A stretch of 28,161 nt of DNA from a virus, in IMG/VR virus record IMGVR_UViG_3300031578_000265, positions 1 through 28,161 of that record; one strand, 5' to 3'. Made by a program: the position numbers and the translations under genes. The notes beneath the pieces are model-generated. The model was not told the origin of the DNA and ran no database searches. It saw nothing but the letters and a program-made list of their open reading frames with translations. Below, one piece after another: positions 16,051-22,452 of the stretch. How positions within the stretch are numbered: the stretch's first letter is position 1; each line of letters opens with the position of its first letter.

Positions 16051-16272
16051 CTACCACGGTTCGGCCGCCATGTCACGATTGACCGCGGCAAACCGCTCGA
16101 CATCGATGCCCTCATTGATCATGGAAATTGCGAGTTTTTGAAGCGCGTCCCGAATGATCTGGGCGTGCGTGTATTTTCGCCTGCGGTCGACCTGAAGCGC
16201 AATCTGAATCCCTCGAACAAGCTCTCCGATTTCCCCGTCTGTGTCATAAACCGAAAATCTATCGTTTTTCAT
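16051..16272 (-). CDS. Putative small regulator, first gene of leftward operon (RHH-like?)
   Basis: The ATG at 16272 gives 73 residues starting MKNDRFSVYDTDGE. An alternative ATG at 16320 would add 16 residues, but a promoter-like pair lies inside that stretch and favours 16272. The middle (QVDRRRKYTHAQIIRDALQKL) has the strand-helix-helix look of ribbon-helix-helix DNA binders, though I see no conclusive motif. It leads the packaging/head operon and faces the rightward first gene at 16765, so the two may form a divergent regulatory pair. Confidence 0.55.
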   Translation of the reverse strand: MKNDRFSVYDTDGEIGELVRGIQIALQVDRRRKYTHAQIIRDALQKLAISMINEGIDVERFAAVNRDMAAEPW

Positions 16273-16307
16273 GTCTTCTCTATAGCATATGTGCGACAGT
16301 TCGTCAG
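16273..16307 (-). promoter_or_regulatory. Leftward promoter with -10 adjacent to start codon
   Basis: On the minus strand, CTGACG (16302-16307) is separated by 17 nt from TATAGA (16279-16284), preceded by TGC (extended -10-like). The -10 ends 6 nt before the ATG at 16272, so the transcript would begin at or near the start codon. The six intervening bases (GAAGAC) could alternatively act as a poor Shine-Dalgarno for a longer transcript. It is nearly the mirror of the rightward module at 16730-16758. Confidence 0.5.
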
Positions 16308-16327
16308 CGTATACTCGCATTTTCAAC

Positions 16328-16337
16328 TTACATGTAA
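16328..16337. promoter_or_regulatory. Palindrome TTACATGTAA, possible operator
   Basis: A perfect 10-bp palindrome lies 20 nt upstream of the leftward -35 element. It sits inside a weak hairpin (CTTAC...GTAAG) followed by T6 on the plus strand, so a weak rightward terminator is the alternative reading. Confidence 0.3.
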
Positions 16338-16470
16338 CGAGTAAGCTTTTTTCTCGAATGATGATCCTTGCAAGTATTTATACCATCAATAGTTGCACGA
16401 TTCTTAGCGCTAAAACACGAGATTACCATTTTCCCGCCACCCAACAGCCTCTTAGAAACACCTGATCTAA

Positions 16471-16547
16471 CCCCCATATAAGATAACTATATAATATATA
16501 TATATATATGTAATGTAATGTAATGTATATGTATGTCTTATAGGGGG
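16471..16547. repeat. Large imperfect inverted repeat with (TA)n and TAATG repeats
   Basis: The left arm CCCCCATATAAGA (16471-16483) pairs with the right arm TCTTATAGGGGG (16536-16547) over 12 base pairs with one bulged A. The 52 nt between the arms are almost pure A/T, with a (TA)n run up to about 16509 and three TAATG copies (about 16511-16525) that can fold on themselves. This could extrude as a cruciform or act as a DNA-unwinding region for replication. It is not followed by a T-run, so it is not a simple terminator. It lies mid-way in the 492-nt divergent gap. Confidence 0.55.
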
Positions 16548-16582
16548 ATTCAAGTCGTTATCCTACAATGATTTATGGACCT

Positions 16583-16599
16583 ATACCCCTACAGGGTAT
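16583..16599. promoter_or_regulatory. Small inverted repeat ATACCC-N5-GGGTAT (operator candidate)
   Basis: Perfect 6-bp arms (16583-16588 and 16594-16599) around a 5-nt spacer form a symmetrical site between the AT-rich repeat and the rightward promoter. That is a typical size for a repressor site; the partner protein is not known. Confidence 0.3.
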
Positions 16600-16690
16600 T
16601 GGAGATAATTGATACGAAATTGCTACAAAGTTACGCGAAAAGTGCGGAAATGACGGTTCGATGCGCTTTTGAAGCTGATTTTCATCGGTG

Positions 16691-16719
16691 AAAAAAACGC
16701 CGAAATAGCGTTATTTTTT
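16691..16719. terminator. Terminator-like hairpin flanked by A7 and T6
   Basis: AACGC (16696-16700), loop CGAAATA, GCGTT (16708-16712), with seven As on the left and ATTTTTT on the right. The stem is short but the A and T tracts extend it with one bulge, and it could terminate transcription in either direction. It lies just upstream of the rightward -35, so it might insulate the early promoter. Confidence 0.35.
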
Positions 16720-16729
16720 ACGATTTTTG

Positions 16730-16758
16730 TTGACGTAGAGCATTGGCCGTGATATGGT
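16730..16758 (+). promoter_or_regulatory. Rightward early promoter with -10 adjacent to start codon
   Basis: TTGACG (16730-16735), 17-nt spacer, TATGGT (16753-16758), then GAAGGC and the ATG at 16765. A start of transcription about 7 nt after the -10 would coincide with the start codon, making the first mRNA leaderless. Alternatively GGTGAAGG inside the -10 region acts as a Shine-Dalgarno for a transcript from further upstream. From the TG before the -10 to the AAAAAC after the ATG, 20 of 24 positions match the leftward module. Confidence 0.55.
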
Positions 16759-16764
16759 GAAGGC

Positions 16765-17004
16765 ATGAAAAACAAGAATTCCGAAGTCGGACACCTTCAC
16801 GTTGACATTCCCAGGCGGTTCATTGACTACCTCGAAAACGATGTTTCGATCCGTGGGTACGGGACAAAAACAACTCGGTTGATGGAAATCCTGTCAGCAG
16901 TCTATGAGCCGTACCGGGCCGAAATCGATCGGGTACGGCTCGGCGGTACGCAGGTTGACCCGTCGATTGTTGCCACTGATTCGGATGTCGAGCGCAGGAG
17001 GTAG
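16765..17004 (+). CDS. Putative small regulator, first gene of rightward operon
   Basis: This 79-residue protein starts MKNKNSEVGHLHVDIPRRF. A short strand (HLHVDIP) followed by a helix (RRFIDYLENDV) and a second helix (TTRLMEILSAVYEPY) is compatible with a ribbon-helix-helix DNA binder, but no signature is certain. The C-terminal tail is charged. It is the first early gene and directly opposes the leftward first gene, the usual place of a cI/cro-type switch pair. The next gene has its own strong Shine-Dalgarno overlapping the stop. Confidence 0.6.
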   Translation: MKNKNSEVGHLHVDIPRRFIDYLENDVSIRGYGTKTTRLMEILSAVYEPYRAEIDRVRLGGTQVDPSIVATDSDVERRR

Positions 17005-17007
17005 AGC

Positions 17008-17427
17008 ATGATGGATGCGAACGAACTGAAAAAACTGCGCGATGAGGCTGCGGCCACCATTGCGCGGATCGACAAAGCACTTGCGGGTATGGCCGAGAAA
17101 GCTATACGGGAACGCCCATTCCGACGCGGGGAACCGGTGATAACGTGGGATGACGAGAAGTACAAATTCATGGGTTTTTTCGTTGAGCTACGGAACGGTC
17201 AGTGGATAGTAAGCGGAAACTCGGCGCTGTTATATCAGACGGCGTGGCTTCACTGCGAGCACCTGCCGACGTTTATCGCCTGGGATTTGATCGATGAATA
17301 CTTCGGGTGGGCAGCCGAGTACGATTCCGGTTTGGTTACGCCATGGAGCATATCTCCAGAGGTTGGTTATAAAAACAATTCAGGTACCATCGTCGCCGTT
17401 CACAAGCGACCGGAGGCGGAGAAATGA
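17008..17427 (+). CDS. Early protein of unknown function (139 aa)
   Basis: A very good Shine-Dalgarno (AGGAGG) precedes ATG 17008. The N-terminal 35 residues form a helical, coiled-coil candidate (ELKKLRDEAAATIARIDKAL). The rest is aromatic-rich (TWDDEKYKFMGFF, WDLIDEYFGWAAEY) and probably a compact beta-rich fold. Unknown family. Confidence 0.65.
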   Translation: MMDANELKKLRDEAAATIARIDKALAGMAEKAIRERPFRRGEPVITWDDEKYKFMGFFVELRNGQWIVSGNSALLYQTAWLHCEHLPTFIAWDLIDEYFGWAAEYDSGLVTPWSISPEVGYKNNSGTIVAVHKRPEAEK

Positions 17428-17567
17428 CCGCGAACGAAATCATCTTTATCGTGAGCGCATCGATATGCCTTCTTTCCGCAATTGCCATTGTCTGGGCTCT
17501 CAACAAACTGGAAAAATCGCTCGTCGAGCTCGGAAATCTGCTCAAGGATAAGGACACAGACAAATGA
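17424..17567 (+). CDS. Tiny membrane protein (47 aa)
   Basis: The ATG at 17424 overlaps the previous stop as ATGA, and its own TGA (17565-17567) overlaps the next ATG. The 47 residues contain one membrane segment (IIFIVSASICLLSAIAIVWAL) and then a charged tail (EKSLVELGNLLKDKD), giving an N-out/C-in topology by charge. Without it there would be a gap in the operon. Small single-span proteins here may be accessory lysis or superinfection proteins; function unknown. Confidence 0.7.
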   Translation: MTANEIIFIVSASICLLSAIAIVWALNKLEKSLVELGNLLKDKDTDK

Positions 17568-17758
17568 CCGCCGCACAGGAAATACGCGCGGTCGGCGCTA
17601 CCGACCGGGAAAAACTGATCGCAATCGCAACGCTCCTTGGGTGCGAGCCGAAAATCTATGCATCATCTGTCGTGTTCGCACGGCGCCGGTACTACACGAA
17701 CACTGCCGGCGAAATAACGAGTATCGTCACCTATTCGGCGGTAAAAAATGAGCGTTGA
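17564..17758 (+). CDS. Small early protein (64 aa)
   Basis: ATGA-coupled to the 47-residue gene. A helix (AAQEIRAVGATDREKLIAIA) is followed by a short mixed part with YYTNTAGEITSIVTY. It ends 11 nt inside the next gene. No motif; function unknown. Confidence 0.6.
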   Translation: MTAAQEIRAVGATDREKLIAIATLLGCEPKIYASSVVFARRRYYTNTAGEITSIVTYSAVKNER

Positions 17759-17993
17759 CAATTCCCGCGAGCTGTCGCGGATCCTCACCGACTGGATCTG
17801 GTCGGCGAAAACAAAAACACTTTCGTCCGGCAGAGTCGATCTATTGTGGAGGATGCGTGACCACATCGAGGGCGCGCACGCGATGTCCGATGACATGCGA
17901 AACCGGGCGATTGAAATGCTCGAGGAAATGAAATCCAAGGCGCGCGGCCGCCAGCTGCGCAATGTCGAAATGATCAGGGAGGCGCTCAAATGA
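17748..17993 (+). CDS. Small helical early protein (81 aa)
   Basis: This highly charged, predominantly helical protein has WIWSAKTKT near residue 16, then AIEMLEEMKSKARGRQLRN. It starts inside the end of the previous gene and overlaps the next by ATGA. No recognised motif. Confidence 0.6.
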   Translation: MSVDNSRELSRILTDWIWSAKTKTLSSGRVDLLWRMRDHIEGAHAMSDDMRNRAIEMLEEMKSKARGRQLRNVEMIREALK

Positions 17994-18346
17994 TGCTTTT
18001 TGCGAGTATCGTCGGATGGTTCGGCGTGTCAGTTTTTGCGGTTACCGTGGGATTGATTTTCGCGTTCGTCATAATCGGTGCGGTCCAGTCCGACAGGCTG
18101 CGACGACGGATTGCAAAAAACCTCTGCATCGTGTGCGGCGAACCTGCCGAGATCATGACAGGCTATATATGTTCGCATAACCCTGACCTACCGTGGCGAT
18201 GGTGCTCGGAGCGACCGCTTCCGATGTGTCTGCATCATATCGGAGAATCAGGCGGTCACCTGTATTGTGAGCGTCATTTTCATGACCCGAACGCCAGCGT
18301 CCCAGAGCGCGATAACATCGACGCTGTGATCAGAAACAGTCGGTGA
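17990..18346 (+). CDS. Membrane-anchored Cys/His-rich protein (118 aa)
   Basis: An N-terminal membrane segment (residues about 8-32, FGVSVFAVTVGLIFAFVIIG) is followed by a Cys/His-rich soluble domain: CIVC, then C in a GYICSH stretch, WCSERP, MCLHH and YCERHFHD. At least eight Cys/His side chains suggest one or two zinc sites in a treble-clef-like fold. It lies immediately before the transglycosylase gene. The function is not recognisable; possibly a membrane-bound adaptor. Confidence 0.65.
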   Translation: MMLFASIVGWFGVSVFAVTVGLIFAFVIIGAVQSDRLRRRIAKNLCIVCGEPAEIMTGYICSHNPDLPWRWCSERPLPMCLHHIGESGGHLYCERHFHDPNASVPERDNIDAVIRNSR

Positions 18347-18352
18347 CCGAGG

Positions 18353-18793
18353 TTGTATCGCTATATTCTTTTTCTGCTACTGTCGGCGTCACCCGTATCG
18401 GCGTGGTCGCAGATTGACACGGTGATTGCATCCGAGTGCCGTGCGCACAATGTGCCGTTTGCAATCGCTGAATACGTGATAGCGCATGAGTCCTCTTGGG
18501 ACGTGATGGCAATAGGTGACGATGGGGCGAGCGTCGGGCTCATGCAACTGCAGGTTCGGTACCTGAAGTGGTTTGCCGACATGTTCAACGGCCGGATTGC
18601 GTTTGACCTATTCAATCCGTTTGAATCAGTGCGAATCGGAATCCGGTACCTATCGTGGCTGCACGATCGGTATCGTGATTGGTGGCTAACCTTGGTCGCG
18701 TACAACGCAGGCCCTGGATTGGTTGACCGTGGAATATACCCCGCGAGTTCGCAGGAATACGCGACATCGATTATGGAGGATACGAAACAATGA
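18353..18793 (+). CDS. Secreted lytic transglycosylase (SLT fold)
   Basis: This 146-residue protein cleaves the glycan strands of peptidoglycan. The TTG start at 18353 has a Shine-Dalgarno GGTGA 6 nt upstream. A signal peptide (YILFLLLSASPVSA) of about 17 residues sends it to the periplasm. SLT hallmarks are AHESSW with the catalytic Glu, GASVGLMQLQ, and AYNAGPG followed by a Tyr, all in the order of goose-type/Slt70 enzymes. It is small and could act in lysis, or in local opening of the wall during DNA entry. It sits in the early operon, unlike the lysis-like block in the late operon. Confidence 0.85.
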   Translation: MYRYILFLLLSASPVSAWSQIDTVIASECRAHNVPFAIAEYVIAHESSWDVMAIGDDGASVGLMQLQVRYLKWFADMFNGRIAFDLFNPFESVRIGIRYLSWLHDRYRDWWLTLVAYNAGPGLVDRGIYPASSQEYATSIMEDTKQ

Positions 18794-19002
18794 GAGCATA
18801 CGATTTAGGCGATTGTCACGCGATAGTCCTCGAAGAAATAGTTGGCATCGAAAGCTGGGACCGAGCCGCCGAAAACGGCTGGCACTATTGGTACCTCTTA
18901 ATTTCCACGAAAACCGAACGTGTTTTGTCATTTCGGTACGCGACCTGGGCAGACCGGCTATCGGCATTTCGGTCTCTATTGGAGGCGATAAATGAAAAGT
19001 GA
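18790..19002 (+). CDS. Small early protein (70 aa)
   Basis: ATGA-coupled to the transglycosylase gene. Trp/Tyr-rich (ENGWHYWYLLISTKTERVL), probably a small alpha/beta fold. Overlaps the next gene by 11 nt. No recognised family. Confidence 0.6.
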   Translation: MRAYDLGDCHAIVLEEIVGIESWDRAAENGWHYWYLLISTKTERVLSFRYATWADRLSAFRSLLEAINEK

Positions 19003-19303
19003 ACGAACGGTGACAATTCCGCTTGACGAGTACATGGAACTCGTGGCGGCGTCGAAGAATCAGGAAAAAATCTATTTTGAATCGGTGGATCAGATCCTTT
19101 TCGGCACTCCTAGGGCCGACCGATTTGTCTATGTCGGCCACGACGAAACGATTGCGGCGTTTACCAAATCGCTCAATACAGAGCTGTCAAACAACATGGC
19201 CCTGCGCAGGAAAATCGAGGTGCTCAAGATGGATCTTGCCAAATGCGAGGACCGCTCCGAGCACCGGGAACCTGAGCCGCCAAAGCGGAGATGGAGGAAA
19301 TAA
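18992..19303 (+). CDS. Early protein with C-terminal coiled coil (103 aa)
   Basis: It begins with a strand typical of small phage accessory proteins (RTVTIPLDEYMELVAASKNQ). A helical, coiled-coil-prone second half follows (TELSNNMALRRKIEVLKMDL) and a basic Pro/Arg-rich end. The stop overlaps the next ATG as TAATG. Function unknown. Confidence 0.6.
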   Translation: MKSERTVTIPLDEYMELVAASKNQEKIYFESVDQILFGTPRADRFVYVGHDETIAAFTKSLNTELSNNMALRRKIEVLKMDLAKCEDRSEHREPEPPKRRWRK

Positions 19304-19677
19304 TGGAACTGAAAGATTTAGTCGGTGAGCATGTCCTTACCGGTATCGGAGAGGGAACGTTGCCGGGGAGTTGTGAAAACTACTTTTCGTTCGAGCTCGA
19401 CGGCCATGTATATACCGCTATCGAGGACGAGGAAGATGGTTACCGGTCGTCGATGGCGGAAATTGCTGTTGATCAATTCACCGCCGAAACAAGACTTCCG
19501 AATGTGCGAGTCGTTGCGACGATGGATGACGATGGGTATAACGAAATACTCACCCTCACTGACATGCTGAGCGGTAAACCAATCGCAAATATTGGAACCG
19601 AGGACTTTCACGGTTACTACCCGTGTTTCACGGCCCATTGGATGCCTGAAAATATGGCGGTAAACCATGGGCAGTAA
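19303..19677 (+). CDS. Acidic early protein (124 aa)
   Basis: I chose ATG 19303, coupled to the preceding stop as TAATG, with GGAGG 5 nt upstream. An ATG at 19291 would add four residues but has the Shine-Dalgarno inside. The protein is acidic (AIEDEEDGYRSS, MDDDGYNEIL) and mixed alpha/beta, with a His/Tyr/Phe/Cys-rich end. Overlaps the exonuclease start by 11 nt. Function unknown. Confidence 0.6.
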   Translation: MELKDLVGEHVLTGIGEGTLPGSCENYFSFELDGHVYTAIEDEEDGYRSSMAEIAVDQFTAETRLPNVRVVATMDDDGYNEILTLTDMLSGKPIANIGTEDFHGYYPCFTAHWMPENMAVNHGQ

Positions 19678-20743
19678 ACCAGTCAGGATCAGTGCAAGCC
19701 GTGGCGCTGCGGTTCTGGGGGAGTCGGACTATCAGACGGTGTTCGAGGTGTGGCAGCGGATCCGCGAAGAGCGAGAACCCGGATGGAACGCGGCGCACGG
19801 CATGATCGCTCCTCCTGAACCCGACAGCGCCGCGCTCCGCTGGGGCACGGCGTTCGAGGACGCGATTGTGGGGCTCTCCGAGGCGGCGCGGGAAGTGAAA
19901 ATAGTCGATAGAGAAAAACTGTTTTCATACAACGACCACGTCGGTATCTCCGCAGGAGGCGATATCGGATACATCACCTGTCACGTCGATGGAGTTTATT
20001 TCGACAGGTTCGTACCATCCCCCAAGACGCTCCACGAGGGCAAAACGACATCCGCGTGGGCGTTTCGCTCGATGTGGGGCGAGCCGGGAACTGACCATGT
20101 GCCGCGAACCTACCAGATACAGTGTCAGCATCAAATGCTATGCACCGGTGCCGAACTCGATATCGTGAGTGCGCTCGTTTTTCCCGATTCACCGGACAAC
20201 TGGGAGAAGACGGGAATTGAAGTGCACCAGGACGACAGCAGGCGATGGTGGGTTTGCAATTTCAAGAGCTCGAATTCATGGTATGAGCGTGTCGAAACAT
20301 GGGGCCGGGTGTTGGCTGAGCTCGGCAATTTCCATCAATACCCGATCGCGGCGAATCGAGACCTGCAAAAACTGCTCGTCGACGGGTACGCCGATTTCTG
20401 GAACAGGTACATTCTCGGCGACGAGGAACCGGACATCACCCGCTACGAGGACATTCGCCGCGCGTTTCCCGAACCGGTGGGAACTATCCTCTTAACCGAC
20501 CAGGAAGAGCGCTGGTTGACCGAGTACCGGGATTTGCACGCGGAGATTTCTGCGTCCGGGAAATGGGGCAAGCGCTGCGACGAATTGAAGGTGACGCTCT
20601 TGTCCGCACTTCGCGGCCGGGTGGGCGATGCGATACTTGACGATGAGTCGAAAGAAAAGTTGGTTTTACGCAACAGCCGAGGCGATAAACTCGGGCAATA
20701 CAATCCACGTACAGGTTTCCGCGTGAGAGCGGAAAGGGAGTGA
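19667..20743 (+). CDS. YqaJ-type phage exonuclease (lambda Exo-like, PD-(D/E)xK)
   Basis: This 358-residue member of the YqaJ/lambda-exonuclease superfamily resects DNA ends 5'-3' for recombination. Motifs in order are RISASRGAAVLGESDY (start of the fold), LRWGTAFEDAIVGL (with the acidic residue of motif I), ITCHVDGVYF (Asp metal ligand), LHEGKTTSAWAF (E-x-K motif), and PRTYQIQCQHQMLCTG (QxxHQ-like). The later C-terminal part is helical with a Lys/Arg end. It is followed in the operon by a Gp3-like protein and, further on, helicases, so it belongs to the phage recombination/replication set. Confidence 0.85.
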   Translation: MGSKPVRISASRGAAVLGESDYQTVFEVWQRIREEREPGWNAAHGMIAPPEPDSAALRWGTAFEDAIVGLSEAAREVKIVDREKLFSYNDHVGISAGGDIGYITCHVDGVYFDRFVPSPKTLHEGKTTSAWAFRSMWGEPGTDHVPRTYQIQCQHQMLCTGAELDIVSALVFPDSPDNWEKTGIEVHQDDSRRWWVCNFKSSNSWYERVETWGRVLAELGNFHQYPIAANRDLQKLLVDGYADFWNRYILGDEEPDITRYEDIRRAFPEPVGTILLTDQEERWLTEYRDLHAEISASGKWGKRCDELKVTLLSALRGRVGDAILDDESKEKLVLRNSRGDKLGQYNPRTGFRVRAERE

Positions 20744-20757
20744 TAGCGTAACTGACA

Positions 20758-20773
20758 GCCGGGAAAGACCGGC
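20758..20773 (+). repeat. GCCGG-CCGGC hairpin in untranslated region
   Basis: GCCGG (20758-20762), loop GAAAGA, CCGGC (20769-20773), 15 nt after the exonuclease stop. The same stem recurs at 27587-27600 and 28052-28065. The leader from 20744 to 20906 has no clear gene of its own; a TTG frame from 20787 continues into the following gene but has no support. Confidence 0.4.
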
Positions 20774-20866
20774 AAATCGGGCCGGTTTGGAATGGCCTTG
20801 TAATGCGGGTAGGAACATCCCGACGCGATGCACAGGCAGGCGGATCATTCCCGCCCCGGTCCACGA

Positions 20867-20880
20867 TGCCCGTACGGGCA
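20867..20880. promoter_or_regulatory. 14-bp perfect palindrome TGCCCGTACGGGCA
   Basis: A perfect palindrome 27 nt before the ATG of the 55-residue gene. It could be an operator or a small RNA hairpin in the leader. Confidence 0.35.
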
Positions 20881-20906
20881 CAGAAATTGTATTCGGAGGT
20901 GCAGAA

Positions 20907-21074
20907 ATGGTGCAGATTGTCCTACAGTACGACGGTCCGATGTCGAAGCTCTTCCAGTCGAAAAACCGGTATCTCGGCTCGCTCGGAAAAGGCCCGCTTC
21001 TTTGGAGAGCCGATGCGGGCATCAGCCTCGTGTCAGTTGAAACGGTTCGTGCCCCCAAAAAGGCCGCGAAGTAG
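20907..21074 (+). CDS. Small basic protein (55 aa)
   Basis: The ATG at 20907 has a strong Shine-Dalgarno (GGAGGTG, 5 nt upstream), which favours this start over a longer frame that begins with TTG at 20787. Residues start MVQIVLQYDGPMS and continue to a Lys-rich end (APKKAAK). Function unknown; DNA binding is plausible given the basic end and position between exonuclease and the Gp3-like protein. Confidence 0.6.
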   Translation: MVQIVLQYDGPMSKLFQSKNRYLGSLGKGPLLWRADAGISLVSVETVRAPKKAAK

Positions 21075-21123
21075 TGCCTCTGGTCGGCTGCCTGTGGGCC
21101 GACCGTCTTTCGAACAGGGGAAA

Positions 21124-22095
21124 ATGAATATGGCAATAAAAAACGGATTGCGCGTAAAACTCGCCGAGGTCGGGAAAATCAAAACCGGTTTTAAAGGCGA
21201 AATGGTCAAATCCAAAAACGGGACCGAGTTCCAGCCGCCAAAAAAACTTGACTATTTCATGATCACAACTACCGAGCGCGACCCTAAAACAGGCAACCTG
21301 ATTCGCAACAAGGAACTCGAGGCCATGCTCGGAGAAAAACCACGGGAATTGAAAATCAGGCTTCCGTTCGACAGCATCGACAAAAACTTTTTCACCCAGT
21401 TTCAGGCGTACCACGGCGGAAAGAAAATCTGCGCAGGTGACGGTGAAACAGCCGAGCGCCGAGGTAATGTGACGGTCAAGGGCGATAAACTTGATATCAA
21501 GGGCGCCGACATCCATACGGTCAAATGCGATTATGAAACCTGCCCAATCGCTGTTGCCGGCAAGTGCAAGGTGACCGGGATTCTATCGGCATTTCTCCCG
21601 CAGTCCGGGGATCTCGGGGGAGTCTACAAATACCGGACACACTCATTGAACGGGGTTTCGTCCATCCTCGGCGCGTTGCAGTTCTTCGCCGAAAACACGG
21701 GCGGAATCCTCCAGGGAATGCCGCTGAAACTCGTCATCGTGAAAAAAACCACAGAGGATCATGGGACCATCGCATATGCGACAGTCGTTCTTGACGGGGA
21801 GGAAATCCACGGACTGCGTAAACTCGCACTCGAGGAAAAACGGTCGCGCCTTGAACTCGGATACGATGTCAACAAGGCGGAACGCGAGGCAGAGAGTTCC
21901 GGTTTTTTTCGTGACACTGACCCGGAGGACGAGATACAGGCCGAGTTCTACGCCGAGGATATCCCAGACGCTCCCGTTGATCAGGTCGCACCGAAACCCG
22001 AGCGCGGGACAAGTGCGGAAGCGCTCGCTGAGACCATGAGCGAAAAGCGCGAGACTGCGGAATCGTCAGAACAGGGTGAAATGGATATTTTCTAA
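21124..22095 (+). CDS. Gp3-like recombination directionality factor family protein
   Basis: The ATG at 21124 has an AGGGG Shine-Dalgarno; the frame stays open upstream to 20803, but that extension lies over the 55-residue gene and is not protein-like. This 323-residue protein matches, from memory, the family typified by phiC31 Gp3 (recombination directionality factor, also named 'hydrolase or metal-binding protein'). Features are VKLAEVGKIKTGFKG, then GEKPRELKIRLPFD, a Cys cluster (KCDYETCPIAVAGKC), and GGVYKYRTHSLNGVSSILG. The acidic end EQGEMDIF resembles an SSB C-terminal tip. Many members lie beside exonucleases, so a role in recombination is likely; actual direction control is unproven here. 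Confidence 0.75.
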   Translation: MNMAIKNGLRVKLAEVGKIKTGFKGEMVKSKNGTEFQPPKKLDYFMITTTERDPKTGNLIRNKELEAMLGEKPRELKIRLPFDSIDKNFFTQFQAYHGGKKICAGDGETAERRGNVTVKGDKLDIKGADIHTVKCDYETCPIAVAGKCKVTGILSAFLPQSGDLGGVYKYRTHSLNGVSSILGALQFFAENTGGILQGMPLKLVIVKKTTEDHGTIAYATVVLDGEEIHGLRKLALEEKRSRLELGYDVNKAEREAESSGFFRDTDPEDEIQAEFYAEDIPDAPVDQVAPKPERGTSAEALAETMSEKRETAESSEQGEMDIF

Positions 22096-22131
22096 GCGTT
22101 TTCAATCTGACAATCTAAAACGAGGTCTCCT

Positions 22132-22392
22132 ATGCCCGAATCAACGTTGCGCTGCTTTTCGTTCGGCTGTTACACGATAACAGAAAAATGCCCGGTGTGC
22201 GGTCACTCTCACGCCGCAGGACCATCACATATCATAGTCCATGATTCAAGAATCCGCGAGGCGCTCGCCCCATCCCGCGGAGAAGTGCCGAAATGCGTAG
22301 TCGATGCATACTCCAGATGGTGCTCAAGCCGCGTCGGACCGCTTGCCGATGCGATCAGTACGAGCGTGTACATGCACGCGGGCGATAATTGA
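22132..22392 (+). CDS. Small zinc-ribbon protein (86 aa)
   Basis: The ATG at 22132 has GAGG 6 nt upstream. The N-terminal part has CFSFGC and CPVCGHSHAAGPSH, a pair of knuckles that could bind one zinc. The rest is helical with Trp/Cys/Arg. It lies just before the primase/helicase, whose own N-terminus has a zinc ribbon. Function unknown. Confidence 0.6.
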   Translation: MPESTLRCFSFGCYTITEKCPVCGHSHAAGPSHIIVHDSRIREALAPSRGEVPKCVVDAYSRWCSSRVGPLADAISTSVYMHAGDN

Positions 22393-22452
22393 AATACCTA
22401 TCCGTGGCGTCCGGAATCGAAGCGGTAACAGCTGTCATGCACGAGGTGCCCC

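Noticed and set aside
16285-16320. Leftward first gene starting at ATG 16320 (or TTG 16326)
   Set aside because: The promoter-like -35/-10 pair is inside this stretch and mirrors the rightward module, favouring ATG 16272.
16471-16547. CRISPR array or tandem-repeat locus
   Set aside because: The repeats are short A/T units without spacers.
20744-20906. tRNA-like or known riboswitch
   Set aside because: No cloverleaf or recognisable riboswitch core; only short hairpins are seen.
20803-21123. Long N-terminal extension of the Gp3-like gene from GTG/ATG 20803
   Set aside because: It overlaps the well-supported 55-residue gene, is Arg/Ser-rich without folding pattern, and ATG 21124 has its own Shine-Dalgarno.
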